Of a stretch of 8,321 bases of DNA, positions 1 through 6,299 are shown piece by piece. The translations under genes were made by a program, and so were the position numbers. The stretch's first letter is position 1. Each line of letters begins with the position of its first letter. The notes under the pieces are model-generated. The model had not been told where the DNA came from. It saw nothing but the letters and a program-made list of their open reading frames with translations, and did no database searches. Source of the DNA: an uncultured Kineosporia sp. (GTDB lineage: Bacteria > Actinomycetota > Actinomycetes > Actinomycetales > Kineosporiaceae); the NCBI GenBank assembly GCA_937859855.1, contig CALMAR010000454.1:1454-9774 (forward strand). The letters are read 5' to 3'.

Positions 1-3
1 GCG

Positions 4-429
4 TCATTCGCTCTGACCGACCAGCCCTGCCGATTCGACGCCGGCCAGCGCGGCCTCTTCGTCGTGGTCGCTGGTGTCGCCGGAAACGCCAACCGCGCCG
101 AGAAGGGTGCCATCGGCCGCCTTGACCAGCACGCCGCCCGGGACCGGCACCAGCGCGCCGACCGAATAGGTGACGGCGGCGACGAAGTACGGCTGCTGCT
201 CGGCTCGCTGCATGAGCGCCCGCGAGCCCATCCCCATCGAGATGGCGCCGTACGCCTTGCCGTAGGCGACCTCGAACCGCTTGTTCGACGAACCGTCCTC
301 GCGCTCGGCGGCGATGACGTGGCCACCCGCGTCGAGGACGACGACGGTGAGCGGCTTGAACGAGGCGTTGCCGCCGGAGGCCAGGGTACCCGCGATGATC
401 GTCCGGGCCAGTGACAGGGACAGGGTCAC
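4..429 (-). CDS. GlcG/HbpS-family heme-binding-domain protein (DUF336)
   Basis: A small soluble protein of 141 residues of the GlcG/HbpS (DUF336) family, known to bind heme or related cofactors and often encoded beside glycolate/glyoxylate genes; the role here is not established. Visible family features are the early strand segment [20 protein letters not shown] and the C-terminal [10 protein letters not shown]...[17 protein letters not shown] segment with conserved glycines and the SGD turn. The start is taken as GTG at 429: it overlaps the glcB stop in a GTGA, and an AAGGGAG Shine-Dalgarno lies 7 nt upstream (437-443). An ATG at 453 in the same frame would lengthen it by 8 residues but lies deep inside glcB and lacks that site. 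The gene ends at 4, so whatever follows is outside the window. No signal peptide is seen. Family assignment is firm; function is inference from context. Confidence 0.88.
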   Translation of the reverse strand: MTLSLSLARTIIAGTLASGGNASFKPLTVVVLDAGGHVIAAEREDGSSNKRFEVAYGKAYGAISMGMGSRALMQRAEQQPYFVAAVTYSVGALVPVPGGVLVKAADGTLLGAVGVSGDTSDHDEEAALAGVESAGLVGQSE

Positions 430-2687
430 GACGGGTCTCCCTTCGGGGCCCACTTCAGAGCCCTGCGGTGCCGGTGAAGGATTGGTTCGGTGTATCCCGA
501 GGGCTGCCCGAGCCCCTCGAAGACCAGGTCGTGCGCCGCGCGGAACGCCTCGCCGCCGTACAACGGGCCCATCGGCTGGTAGCTCCCCGCATCAATCGAG
601 CCAGCGTTCTGCTCGTCGACCACGTCCGCCATCCGGTGAAACGCCGCCTCGACCTCTGCGACGCTCACCACGCCGTGGTGCAACCAGTTCGCCACGTGCT
701 GGCTGGAGATCCGGCACGTGGCGCGGTCTTCCATCATGGCCGTGCCGTGCCTGTCGGGGACCTTGGAACAGCCGATGCCGTCGTCGACCCAGCGCTTCAC
801 GTAGCCCAGGATCCCCTGCAGGTTGTTCTCGATCTCCGCGGTCCGGTCCTCATCGGACCACTGCCCTGACGGTTGGGTCGGGTCGGCGAACGGGACGGTC
901 AGCAGCTGCTCGATCTTCGTGCGGTGGCCGCCGGACAGCTCCCGCTGGCGGGCCGCCACATCGACCACGTGGTAGTGCAGCGCGTGCAGCGTCGCGGCCG
1001 TTGGCGACGGCACCCAGGCGCAGGAGGCTCCGGCCTGGGGGTGGCCGATCTTCTCCTTGATCATCGCTGCCATTTCGTCCGGCATCGCCCACATCCCCTT
1101 GCCGATCTGGGCCCTGCCCTGCAGCCCACAGGCCAGCCCGACGTCGACGTTCTGGTCCTCGTAGGCCCTGATCCAGGACGTCGACCTCATGTCGCCTTTG
1201 CGGATCATCGGCCCGCCGAGCATTGAGGTGTGCAGTTCGTCGCCGGTGCGATCGAGGAAGCCGGTGTTAATGAAGGCGACCCGACCGCGGGCTGCGTGGA
1301 TGCAGGCCTTGAGGTTGGCCGAGGTACGCCGCTCCTCGTCCATGATGCCGAGCTTGATGGTGCCTCGGTCCATCCCCAGCAGGTCCTCGACAGCGGCGAA
1401 CAGGTCGTCGGTGAACCGCACCTCGTCGGGGCCGTGCATCTTTGGCTTCACGGCGTACATCGACCCCGTGCGGGAGTTGGCCAGTCGACCGCGGCCCTGG
1501 ATGTCGACCAACGAGCAGAGCGCCGTGAGCACGGCGTCGAGGATCCCCTCGGGCACCTCCTCCCGACCATCAGGGCCGTCGACGGTGATGGCGTCGGTGG
1601 TCATCAGGTGGCCGACTTGGCGGACGAACAGCAGCGACCGGCCGGGCAGCACGATCTGGCCGTTGGGGCCGTCGTACTTCCGGTCCTCCTCGAGCTCCCG
1701 GGTGAAGGTGTCGTTGCCCTTGGTCACCTTGGCAGTGAGGGTGCCCTGGTTGAGCTGCAGCCAGTTGCGGTACGCCGCGGTCTTGTCTTCGGCGTCCACC
1801 GCGGCGATGGAGTCCTCGAGGTCCATGATCGTGGAGATTGCGGCCTCGACGAGCAGGTCCTTGACTCCGGCCGCGTCGTCCTTTCCGATCGAATCGGACC
1901 GATCGACTTGGATCTCCACGTGCAGGCCGTGGTGGACCAACAGCACGCACTCAGGGTCGGCCGGATCGCCGCGATGACCAACGTACTGCTGCGGGTCGCG
2001 CAGCCCGGCCTCGCGGTCGCCCAGTTTCACCGTAAGCCGGCCTCCCTCGGTGGAGTAGCCGGTCGCGTCGAGGTGGCTGCAATCCTGCAGCGGGAAGTGG
2101 TCGTCGAGGAAGGCGCGCGCGGTCTTGATTACGGTGGTGCCGCGCGCCGGGTTGTACGACAAGCCGCGCTCCTGGCCGTCGTCCTCGGGGAGAGCGTCGG
2201 TACCGTACAGCGCGTCGTACAGCGAGCCCCAGCGGGCGTTGGCGGCGTTGGTCGCGAACCGCGCATTGAGCACAGGCACGACGAGCTGCGGCCCGGCCTG
2301 CAGCGCGACTTCGTCGTCGACATTCTCGGTCTCGATGGTGAAGTCGTCCGGCTCGTCAACCAGGTAGCCCAGGCCGCGCAGCACGGCCAGGTAATCCTCC
2401 TGGTCGCGAACCAGTCCGGGGTGTTCGGTATGCCACTGGTCGAGCGCCTGCTGCAGCTCGCCGCGGCGGGCCAGCAGCTCGCGGTTCCGGGGGGTGAAAT
2501 CGGCCAGCAGCTGCTCGACACCGCTCCAGAATGTAACTTCGTCGATGCCCGATCCAGGCAGCGCCTCGTCGCGAACGAAGGTGTGCAACGCCCCCGCGAT
2601 CTCAAGCTTTCCTACGGCGACCGGCCGGGCCGTCGACGTCTTGTGGTTGGGCTCAGGCAACACCGGCAAGGTCTTCGCCTCTCGCAT
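426..2687 (-). CDS. glcB: Malate synthase G
   Basis: Condenses glyoxylate with acetyl-CoA to malate in the cytosol, the second step of the glyoxylate shunt. The 753-residue length fits the monomeric G isoform (about 720-740), with roughly 15-20 extra N-terminal residues. Recognisable blocks include [33 protein letters not shown]-like [66 protein letters not shown] and ALMEDRAT-like MMEDRAT. By alignment from memory with the mycobacterial enzyme, the active-site residues are R356, E451, D479 and D654, with the reactive cysteine C640; all are present. The ATG at 2687 has only a weak ribosome site (GAAAG), and homology to the usual N-terminus begins near residue 23, so a GTG at 2663 is a possible alternative start. 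It is coupled to the downstream DUF336 gene. A perfect 18-bp palindrome lies 12 nt upstream of the ATG, so expression is probably repressor-controlled. Confidence 0.97.
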   Translation of the reverse strand: MREAKTLPVLPEPNHKTSTARPVAVGKLEIAGALHTFVRDEALPGSGIDEVTFWSGVEQLLADFTPRNRELLARRGELQQALDQWHTEHPGLVRDQEDYLAVLRGLGYLVDEPDDFTIETENVDDEVALQAGPQLVVPVLNARFATNAANARWGSLYDALYGTDALPEDDGQERGLSYNPARGTTVIKTARAFLDDHFPLQDCSHLDATGYSTEGGRLTVKLGDREAGLRDPQQYVGHRGDPADPECVLLVHHGLHVEIQVDRSDSIGKDDAAGVKDLLVEAAISTIMDLEDSIAAVDAEDKTAAYRNWLQLNQGTLTAKVTKGNDTFTRELEEDRKYDGPNGQIVLPGRSLLFVRQVGHLMTTDAITVDGPDGREEVPEGILDAVLTALCSLVDIQGRGRLANSRTGSMYAVKPKMHGPDEVRFTDDLFAAVEDLLGMDRGTIKLGIMDEERRTSANLKACIHAARGRVAFINTGFLDRTGDELHTSMLGGPMIRKGDMRSTSWIRAYEDQNVDVGLACGLQGRAQIGKGMWAMPDEMAAMIKEKIGHPQAGASCAWVPSPTAATLHALHYHVVDVAARQRELSGGHRTKIEQLLTVPFADPTQPSGQWSDEDRTAEIENNLQGILGYVKRWVDDGIGCSKVPDRHGTAMMEDRATCRISSQHVANWLHHGVVSVAEVEAAFHRMADVVDEQNAGSIDAGSYQPMGPLYGGEAFRAAHDLVFEGLGQPSGYTEPILHRHRRALKWAPKGDPS
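437..443 (-). promoter_or_regulatory. Ribosome binding site of the DUF336 gene, inside glcB
   Basis: AAGGGAG on the minus strand, 7 nt before the GTG at 429 and inside the last codons of glcB. It decides the start of the downstream gene and, with the GTGA overlap, indicates translational coupling. Confidence 0.75.
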
Positions 2688-2699
2688 CCGGGCTTTCGA

Positions 2700-2717
2700 T
2701 ACCTACCATGGTAGGTA
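2700..2717. promoter_or_regulatory. Perfect 18-bp palindrome, probable operator upstream of glcB
   Basis: TACCTACCATGGTAGGTA is its own reverse complement. It sits 12 nt upstream of the glcB ATG and differs at one position from the palindrome at 3025-3042 upstream of the oxidase. Length and symmetry are typical of sites bound by dimeric TetR- or GntR-type repressors; the regulator itself is not identifiable here. Confidence 0.72.
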
Positions 2718-2728
2718 CTACCGTAGTA
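2716..2728. promoter_or_regulatory. Second dyad abutting the glcB-side palindrome
   Basis: TACTAC-C-GTAGTA, two perfect 6-nt arms with a 1-nt centre, overlapping the preceding palindrome by two bases. It shares the TA(C)TACC/GGTA(G)TA character and may be a weaker second binding site or part of a multimeric operator. No matching second dyad is seen beside the oxidase-side palindrome. Confidence 0.4.
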
Positions 2729-2945
2729 GATACCGGACTGGCAACGGAATTGGTCGCGGTCAGGATGGTTCGCATCAGCGCAGGACATCTCTCGCCGGAC
2801 TCGACACCGCCAAGGCAGTGGCCGAGTCGCTGTACCGAGAATTCAAGGAGCAGCTCACGCGCCACCACCGCTGCTCACTCGCATGGTGGAGGCGGCGCGA
2901 CTCGGCGCGAAGGCAGGTCAGGGCTCCTTCTCGCATCCCCGATGA
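2726..2945 (+). pseudogene. Decayed C-terminal domain of a 3-hydroxyacyl-CoA (3-hydroxybutyryl-CoA) dehydrogenase
   Basis: Three successive plus-strand frames give one recognisable protein tail. Frame of 2726: VDTGLATELVAVRMVRISAGH, matching the usual V-E-S-G-x-A-S-x-E-D-I-D...GCGH stretch. Frame of 2797: GLDTAKAVAESLYREFKEQL, matching the GLDT...AESLYEEFKE helix. Frame of about 2856: APPPLLTRMVEAARLGAKAGQGSF, matching the PPLLxRMVxAGxLGRKxGRGF ending, with a TGA at 2943. The first frame change is explained by loss of about 25 nt (the missing PMGPLALADLI equivalent; 8 nt remain where 33 are expected), the second by loss of one base near 2857. The NAD-binding Rossmann half and catalytic region are absent; homology begins just after the palindromes. 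It is a non-functional remnant of a fatty-acid or butanoate-pathway gene. The identification rests on recalled family motifs, not on a search. Confidence 0.72.
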
Positions 2946-3023
2946 GCGACATCCAGGCCGGCTCGGCCCAGGGGTGGTGCGCCTGGTTCAGCCGATGCGT
3001 GGGCCCAGCGATGAGGCTGGACA

Positions 3024-3043
3024 CTACCTACGATGGTAGGTAG
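3024..3043. promoter_or_regulatory. Near-perfect 20-bp palindrome, probable operator upstream of the oxidase gene
   Basis: CTACCTACGATGGTAGGTAG is palindromic except for one base pair. Its central 18 bases match the glcB-side palindrome at 17 of 18 positions. It lies 73 nt before the oxidase ATG, in the expected promoter zone, so the same regulator probably controls both directions. No convincing -35/-10 pair was picked out by eye around it. Confidence 0.7.
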
Positions 3044-3055
3044 GTTGCAAACCCT

Positions 3056-3074
3056 CGGTCGAGTCGGCCGACCG
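3056..3074 (+). other. Small inverted repeat in the oxidase leader
   Basis: CGGTCG and CGACCG arms separated by 7 nt, with a perfect 10-bp palindrome GTCGGCCGAC inside (3063-3072). It lies between the upstream palindrome and the oxidase start. It could be a leader hairpin or chance in GC-rich DNA; no function is assigned. Confidence 0.3.
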
Positions 3075-3116
3075 GCGGCAACAAGTCGCAGGGCTCGATG
3101 AGAAAGACGTGCTTCG

Positions 3117-4493
3117 ATGAATCGTCAGGCTGTTCTTGCTCTTTCCAAGCGCATCGAGGGTTCCGTCCTGACCAGTGAAGACGCGGCGTATGACGATGCC
3201 AGAAGGGTTTGGAATGGGGCCATCGACAGATACCCCAGGCTGATCGTCCGCTGTCTGAGCCGCTCCGATGTAGCCGAAGCCCTTGCCTTCGCTCGCGAGC
3301 ATGGCATCGCCGTTGCGGTTCGCGGCGGTGGCCACAGCATCGCGGGGCTTTCAACCTGCGATGACGGACTGGTCGTCGACCTGTCCCAGATGAAGCGCAT
3401 CGATGTCGACGCCGACAACCGCGTTGCTTTCGCCGAACCAGGCGTGCTCGGCGGGGAACTTGATGCCGCCACGCAAGCACACGGGCTCGGCACGACTCTC
3501 GGAACCATCAGTCACACCGGTATTGCAGGACTGACACTTGGCGGTGGCATGGGGTGGGCCATGCGCAAATTCGGTCTTGCTTGTGACAGCGTGCTCTCGA
3601 TCGAAGCAGTGTTGGCTGACGGAACCGAGATCGTCGCCAGCGAAACGTCTCACCCCGACCTGTTCTGGGCATTGCGCGGAGGAGGAGGACGCTTCGCTGT
3701 CGCTACAAGGTTCCAGTACGAGTTGCACTCCATCGGTCCTCAAGTGGCGGTCTCGCAGTTCGCGTTCGCTGCCGCGGACGGTCCAGCAGCGTTTCGCGTA
3801 GCCCGGGACCTGGCCGCGGAAGCTTCGGAGGAACGAAGTTTTTGGATGGCCTTCGTCGTGAAGCCGGACGTGCCAGATCAGCTCCGACGAGAGGGCGCCT
3901 TTCTCATCTGGGCGGTCTCCCTCGACCCAGCCGACGCAGACGGCAACTGGGTTGCGCCGTTGATGGAAATCGGTCCCGCATCCGTTGAGTCGAGGTTGTG
4001 GGACTATACGGCGCTGCAGTCGGTTTTCGACGAGGAGAACAGGCATGGTGTTCGCGCCTACTCGAAGGGGTCTTTTCTCAAGAAACTCACAGACGACGCC
4101 CTGCTTACTTTCGTTCAGCAAGCCGGAAATGCGCCACGCGGAGTTGAGGTCTTGGCCTACTTCCAGCAGATGGGACTCGCCGTTAGCCAGCAAAGCAGCT
4201 CGGTGACTGCGGTGCAGGGACGATCAGCCGACTACGTCCTCAATGTGATCGCCCGGTGGACAACCCCCGAACAGGAAGTCGACGCGTTGCGATGGGCCCG
4301 AACGTTCATCCGGGCCATGGCATCGCACAGCCTGCCGGTCACACCACTAAACTTCGACGGCGACGACCCCGCAGAGAAGGAAGGCGCAAGCGGACTCAGC
4401 ACTTTCGGCCCGGCGCTGACGAGACTTCGTGAGATCAAGCGACGCTACGACCCAGGCGACGTCTTCGGTTCCTTGCAGCGCCGGACAGCCTGA
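3117..4493 (+). CDS. FAD-linked oxidase of the berberine-bridge-enzyme-like family
   Basis: A 458-residue flavoprotein with an N-terminal PP-loop FAD-binding domain (about residues 38-205) and a C-terminal substrate/BBE part (NFDGDD about 412-417; RLREIKRRYDPGDVF about 436-450). The R-G-G-G-H-S motif at 69-74 supplies His73, the usual 8-alpha-histidyl FAD attachment. The second site, a cysteine in bicovalent members, is replaced in GTISHTGIAGLTLGGGMGW (129-147), so single covalent flavinylation is expected. Such enzymes oxidise alcohols, sugars or natural-product intermediates with oxygen; the substrate cannot be told from sequence. There is no signal peptide, so it is likely cytosolic. The ribosome site is weak (GAGAAAG about 11 nt upstream). 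The usual terminal N-L-F is D-V-F here. Codons end in A or T much more often than in glcB. A palindrome shared with glcB lies upstream, and an aldo/keto reductase follows after 141 nt. Confidence 0.92.
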   Translation: MNRQAVLALSKRIEGSVLTSEDAAYDDARRVWNGAIDRYPRLIVRCLSRSDVAEALAFAREHGIAVAVRGGGHSIAGLSTCDDGLVVDLSQMKRIDVDADNRVAFAEPGVLGGELDAATQAHGLGTTLGTISHTGIAGLTLGGGMGWAMRKFGLACDSVLSIEAVLADGTEIVASETSHPDLFWALRGGGGRFAVATRFQYELHSIGPQVAVSQFAFAAADGPAAFRVARDLAAEASEERSFWMAFVVKPDVPDQLRREGAFLIWAVSLDPADADGNWVAPLMEIGPASVESRLWDYTALQSVFDEENRHGVRAYSKGSFLKKLTDDALLTFVQQAGNAPRGVEVLAYFQQMGLAVSQQSSSVTAVQGRSADYVLNVIARWTTPEQEVDALRWARTFIRAMASHSLPVTPLNFDGDDPAEKEGASGLSTFGPALTRLREIKRRYDPGDVFGSLQRRTA

Positions 4494-4620
4494 GCCACGC
4501 AGAACCAGTACGTAGATCCGCAGGCGGCAAGAGTATTCCCCGAATGCCTGCACGTAAGACAGAATCCACGAGCTCCGGCACCAGCACCAGCCAGAGTCTG
4601 GTATACGCAAACGCACATCA

Positions 4621-4627
4621 GGGAGAG
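4621..4627 (+). promoter_or_regulatory. Ribosome binding site of the aldo/keto reductase gene
   Basis: GGGAGAG, 7 nt before the ATG at 4635. It supports that start over the overlapping out-of-frame ATG at 4544. Confidence 0.6.
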
Positions 4628-4634
4628 CAGTCGC

Positions 4635-5564
4635 ATGTCATTGCTCAGTCGCAGTCTGGGCCAGACCGGAGTCGACATCCCCATCCTCGGATACGGGACT
4701 ATGGAACTTCGGGGCCCAGACCAGCTGGCGGGGCCAAGTATCGAAGACAGGGCTGCGGGCAGACTTCTCAACGAGGCTCTGGACCTGGGTCTCTCCCTCA
4801 TCGACACCTCCATCGACTACGGCCCGGCCGAGGAAATCATAGGACGCCACCTAAGTTCTCGACGAGACGAATACTTTCTTGCCTCGAAGTGTGGTTGTCC
4901 TCTTTCGATGCCGCCGAACACTATGCCAACGCCGGAAACGCATGACTACGGCCCGGCAAACATTCGAGCCGGGGTAGAGCAGAGCCTCAAGCGGTTGAAA
5001 ACCGACCACCTCGATCTGGTCCAGGTGCACGTTTCGCCAGCCCGGGACTTGATGGAGGCGGCCGGCACGGTCGACGAGCTTCTTCGATTGCGAAACGAAA
5101 GCAAGGTGCGATTTATCGGCGTTTCGGGGGCAATGCCGAACCTGCTCAATCAAATCGATATGGGTGTCTTTGATGTATTCCAGATTCCCTACTCCGTTCT
5201 TCAGCCCGAGCATGACGAACTCATCACACGCGCAGGCGTTCAGGGAGCGGGCGTGCTGGTCAGGGGAAGCACGGCAAGAGGTACGACGACAGAGGAGAAG
5301 AATTGGGGAACCGTCCCCATCAACTCTTCGGGACCGGCGCCACAGGATCGTTGGGTGGCGGCCAAACTCGATGAGCTGCTCGAGCAAGGAATGACCCGCC
5401 ACGAGTTCGTGCTGCGATTCACGATCAGCCATCCGCAGGTGTCATGTGCCCTGGTAGGCACGAGCACCCGCGAACACCTGAGAAACAATGCGGCGATTGC
5501 CGAACGTGGCGCGCTACCGTCAGACATCTATGCAGAGGCGCGTCGGCGCCTTCAACTCAGCTGA
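4635..5564 (+). CDS. Aldo/keto reductase
   Basis: A 309-residue NADP(H)-dependent oxidoreductase of the aldo/keto reductase (beta/alpha)8-barrel superfamily, reducing aldehydes or ketones or acting in reverse. The catalytic tetrad is visible: D57 in LIDTS, Y62 in the following DYG, K85 in FLASKCG, and H132 in DLVQVHV. Barrel strands IGVSG (161-165) and QIPYS (183-187) and the cofactor-phosphate loop ALVGTSTREHLRNN (272-285) are in the expected order. Length is normal and no signal peptide is seen. It starts 141 nt after the oxidase, on the same strand, with no evident terminator between, so co-transcription and a shared pathway are likely; an alcohol oxidase plus carbonyl reductase suits sugar, polyol or secondary-metabolite redox chemistry, but the substrate is unknown. 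The gene ends right before a block of IS debris. Confidence 0.93.
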   Translation: MSLLSRSLGQTGVDIPILGYGTMELRGPDQLAGPSIEDRAAGRLLNEALDLGLSLIDTSIDYGPAEEIIGRHLSSRRDEYFLASKCGCPLSMPPNTMPTPETHDYGPANIRAGVEQSLKRLKTDHLDLVQVHVSPARDLMEAAGTVDELLRLRNESKVRFIGVSGAMPNLLNQIDMGVFDVFQIPYSVLQPEHDELITRAGVQGAGVLVRGSTARGTTTEEKNWGTVPINSSGPAPQDRWVAAKLDELLEQGMTRHEFVLRFTISHPQVSCALVGTSTREHLRNNAAIAERGALPSDIYAEARRRLQLS

Positions 5565-5611
5565 CGAGGTTTGACCAGTTGGGGTGGGCGAGACCCGTGG
5601 CATCTGAGATA

Positions 5612-5639
5612 TGAGCCGTCCTGACTGAACCGTCCTGAC
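5612..5639 (+). repeat. Tandem 14-bp repeat at a likely IS3-type left end
   Basis: TGAGCCGTCCTGAC is followed immediately by TGAACCGTCCTGAC, identical at 13 of 14 positions. The second copy stands about 40 nt before the IS3-type orfA start-like sequence and begins with TGA, as many IS3-family ends do. The tandem copies may reflect a repeated or abortive insertion. No matching right end was located. Confidence 0.45.
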
Positions 5640-5680
5640 TCTCCCGGAGGGTGCTGATTCGGCAAGGGAGACTGGACCTC

Positions 5681-5740
5681 ATATCGGCACCGAGGAAGTA
5701 CGACCAGGAGTTTCGGAAGCGGGCGGTGCGGACGTACCAC
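5681..5740 (+). pseudogene. IS3-family transposase orfA, N-terminal stub
   Basis: Reads SAPRKYDQEFRKRAVRTYH from 5684, a characteristic beginning of IS3-family OrfA (the A-P-R-K-Y...E-x-R-x-R-A-V-R helix-turn-helix lead). The position of the initiator is ATA (5681-5683) rather than ATG, and AAGGGAG stands 10 nt before it. After about 20 codons the match stops and the sequence joins an orfB remnant of opposite orientation, so the piece cannot encode a working transposase. Confidence 0.6.
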
Positions 5741-5747
5741 AACCGCC

Positions 5748-5921
5748 GTCGCCGCAGTACTCGTAGTGGCGGCGGTGATTGAACCAGTCGACGTACTCAG
5801 CGGTGGCGTGTTCGACCTCGTCGACGCCTTGCCACGGTCCCTTGGGCTTACTCAGCTCGGCCCTGTAGAGGCCGTTGATGCTCTCGTCCAGTTCGTAGGC
5901 GGACTGCCCGATTGGTGTCAC
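5748..5921 (-). pseudogene. IS3-family transposase orfB, C-terminal fragment
   Basis: The minus strand reads ESINGLYRAELSKPKGPW followed by VDEVEHATAEYVDWFNHRRHYEYCGD, the end of an IS3-family DDE integrase core and tail. The E of ESINGLY corresponds to the conserved region around the last catalytic glutamate. Upstream, the rest of the rve domain is missing: an in-frame stop occurs shortly before, and the preceding 120 nt show no transposase motifs. Downstream, the usual IPPAE ending is lost at the junction with the opposing orfA stub. A dead fragment. Confidence 0.8.
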
Positions 5922-6060
5922 ATCGCAGTGACTTCGCTAGCCAGCCGCAGGAACTTCGCCTCGATCCAGACAGCTGACAGTGTGGGTTCGTCTGCCGTTC
6001 CACCGACCACTGCGACGTAGCCTCACCAGTTGCCGCTTTCGTCGCTTCCATTCGATTAGG
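5922..6060. other. Unassigned stretch between IS3-type and IS256-type remnants
   Basis: Both strands were read. A short minus-strand open frame exists (start 6051), but its translation has no recognisable motif and low-complexity composition, and no dyads or repeats stand out. It is probably further mobile-element debris. Confidence 0.4.
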
Positions 6061-6064
6061 AGCC

Positions 6065-6200
6065 CTGGCCGGGCGAAGTCAAGACCCGTGGCGTCGAGGA
6101 CGTCCTGATCCCTGGTCTGCGGCGGTCTCTAGGGACTGGCGTACCCGGTGGGCAACGCGTGGCCCGAACGGTCGTGCAGACCTGTGTGGTGACTCATCTG
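6065..6200 (+). pseudogene. IS256-family transposase, internal fragment
   Basis: The plus strand reads EVKTRGVEDVLI at 6075-6110 and VVQTCVV at 6171-6191 in the same frame, two hallmark blocks of IS256-family (Mutator-type) transposases. The 63 nt between them equal the 21 residues normally found there. In the middle, the +1 frame gives GLAYPVGNAWPER, where G-L and W-P fall at the expected positions of the D-G-L-x-G-L-P-E-A-I-x-x-x-W-P segment, so compensating indels have scrambled the interior. Catalytic D-G-L is destroyed. The fragment starts abruptly near 6065 and ends in the hairpin at 6193. Confidence 0.7.
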
Positions 6201-6231
6201 CACCACGGACTTCATCCGTGGTGCAGATGAG
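6193..6231. terminator. Perfect 17-bp stem hairpin, possible bidirectional terminator
   Basis: CTCATCTGCACCACGGA and its exact reverse complement are separated by a 5-nt loop (CTTCA). It lies 69 nt past the stop of the leftward membrane-protein gene and at the end of the IS256-type fragment, so it could terminate transcription from the right. No T-tract follows on either strand, which is common in actinomycetes but leaves the role open. The minus strand through the stem reads PHEIRKLICTTD, close to the E-I-R-K-x-I-C-T-T-N block of IS256 transposases, so it may be a relic of a transposon inversion. Confidence 0.55.
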
Positions 6232-6299
6232 CTTCCTGATCTCGTGCGGGCAGGGCAGCTGATGCGTGCGACGGCGCTAATAAATCGGCTGCTCGGCGG

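Noticed and set aside
1230..2714. Long plus-strand open frame of 494 codons antisense to glcB, and similar ones at 281-1060 and 1189-1977
   Set aside because: They mirror the conserved malate synthase in GC-rich DNA, show no motifs, and the sense protein has a complete set of catalytic residues.
2494..3039. Plus-strand open frame of 181 codons across the control region
   Set aside because: It only partly overlaps the dehydrogenase remnant; its first third is antisense glcB and its last third has no recognisable motif.
2700..3043. Reading the two palindromes as ends of a small mobile element
   Set aside because: Similarity stops at the 18-bp core, there are no target duplications, and each copy fits an operator position better.
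3351..4193. Minus-strand open frame of 280 codons opposite the oxidase
   Set aside because: Shadow of the FAD-linked oxidase, with no domain of its own.
4494..4634. CCAGAGTCTGG dyad and other short repeats between oxidase and reductase
   Set aside because: Arms of only 4-5 nt are expected by chance, and no promoter or terminator could be supported there.
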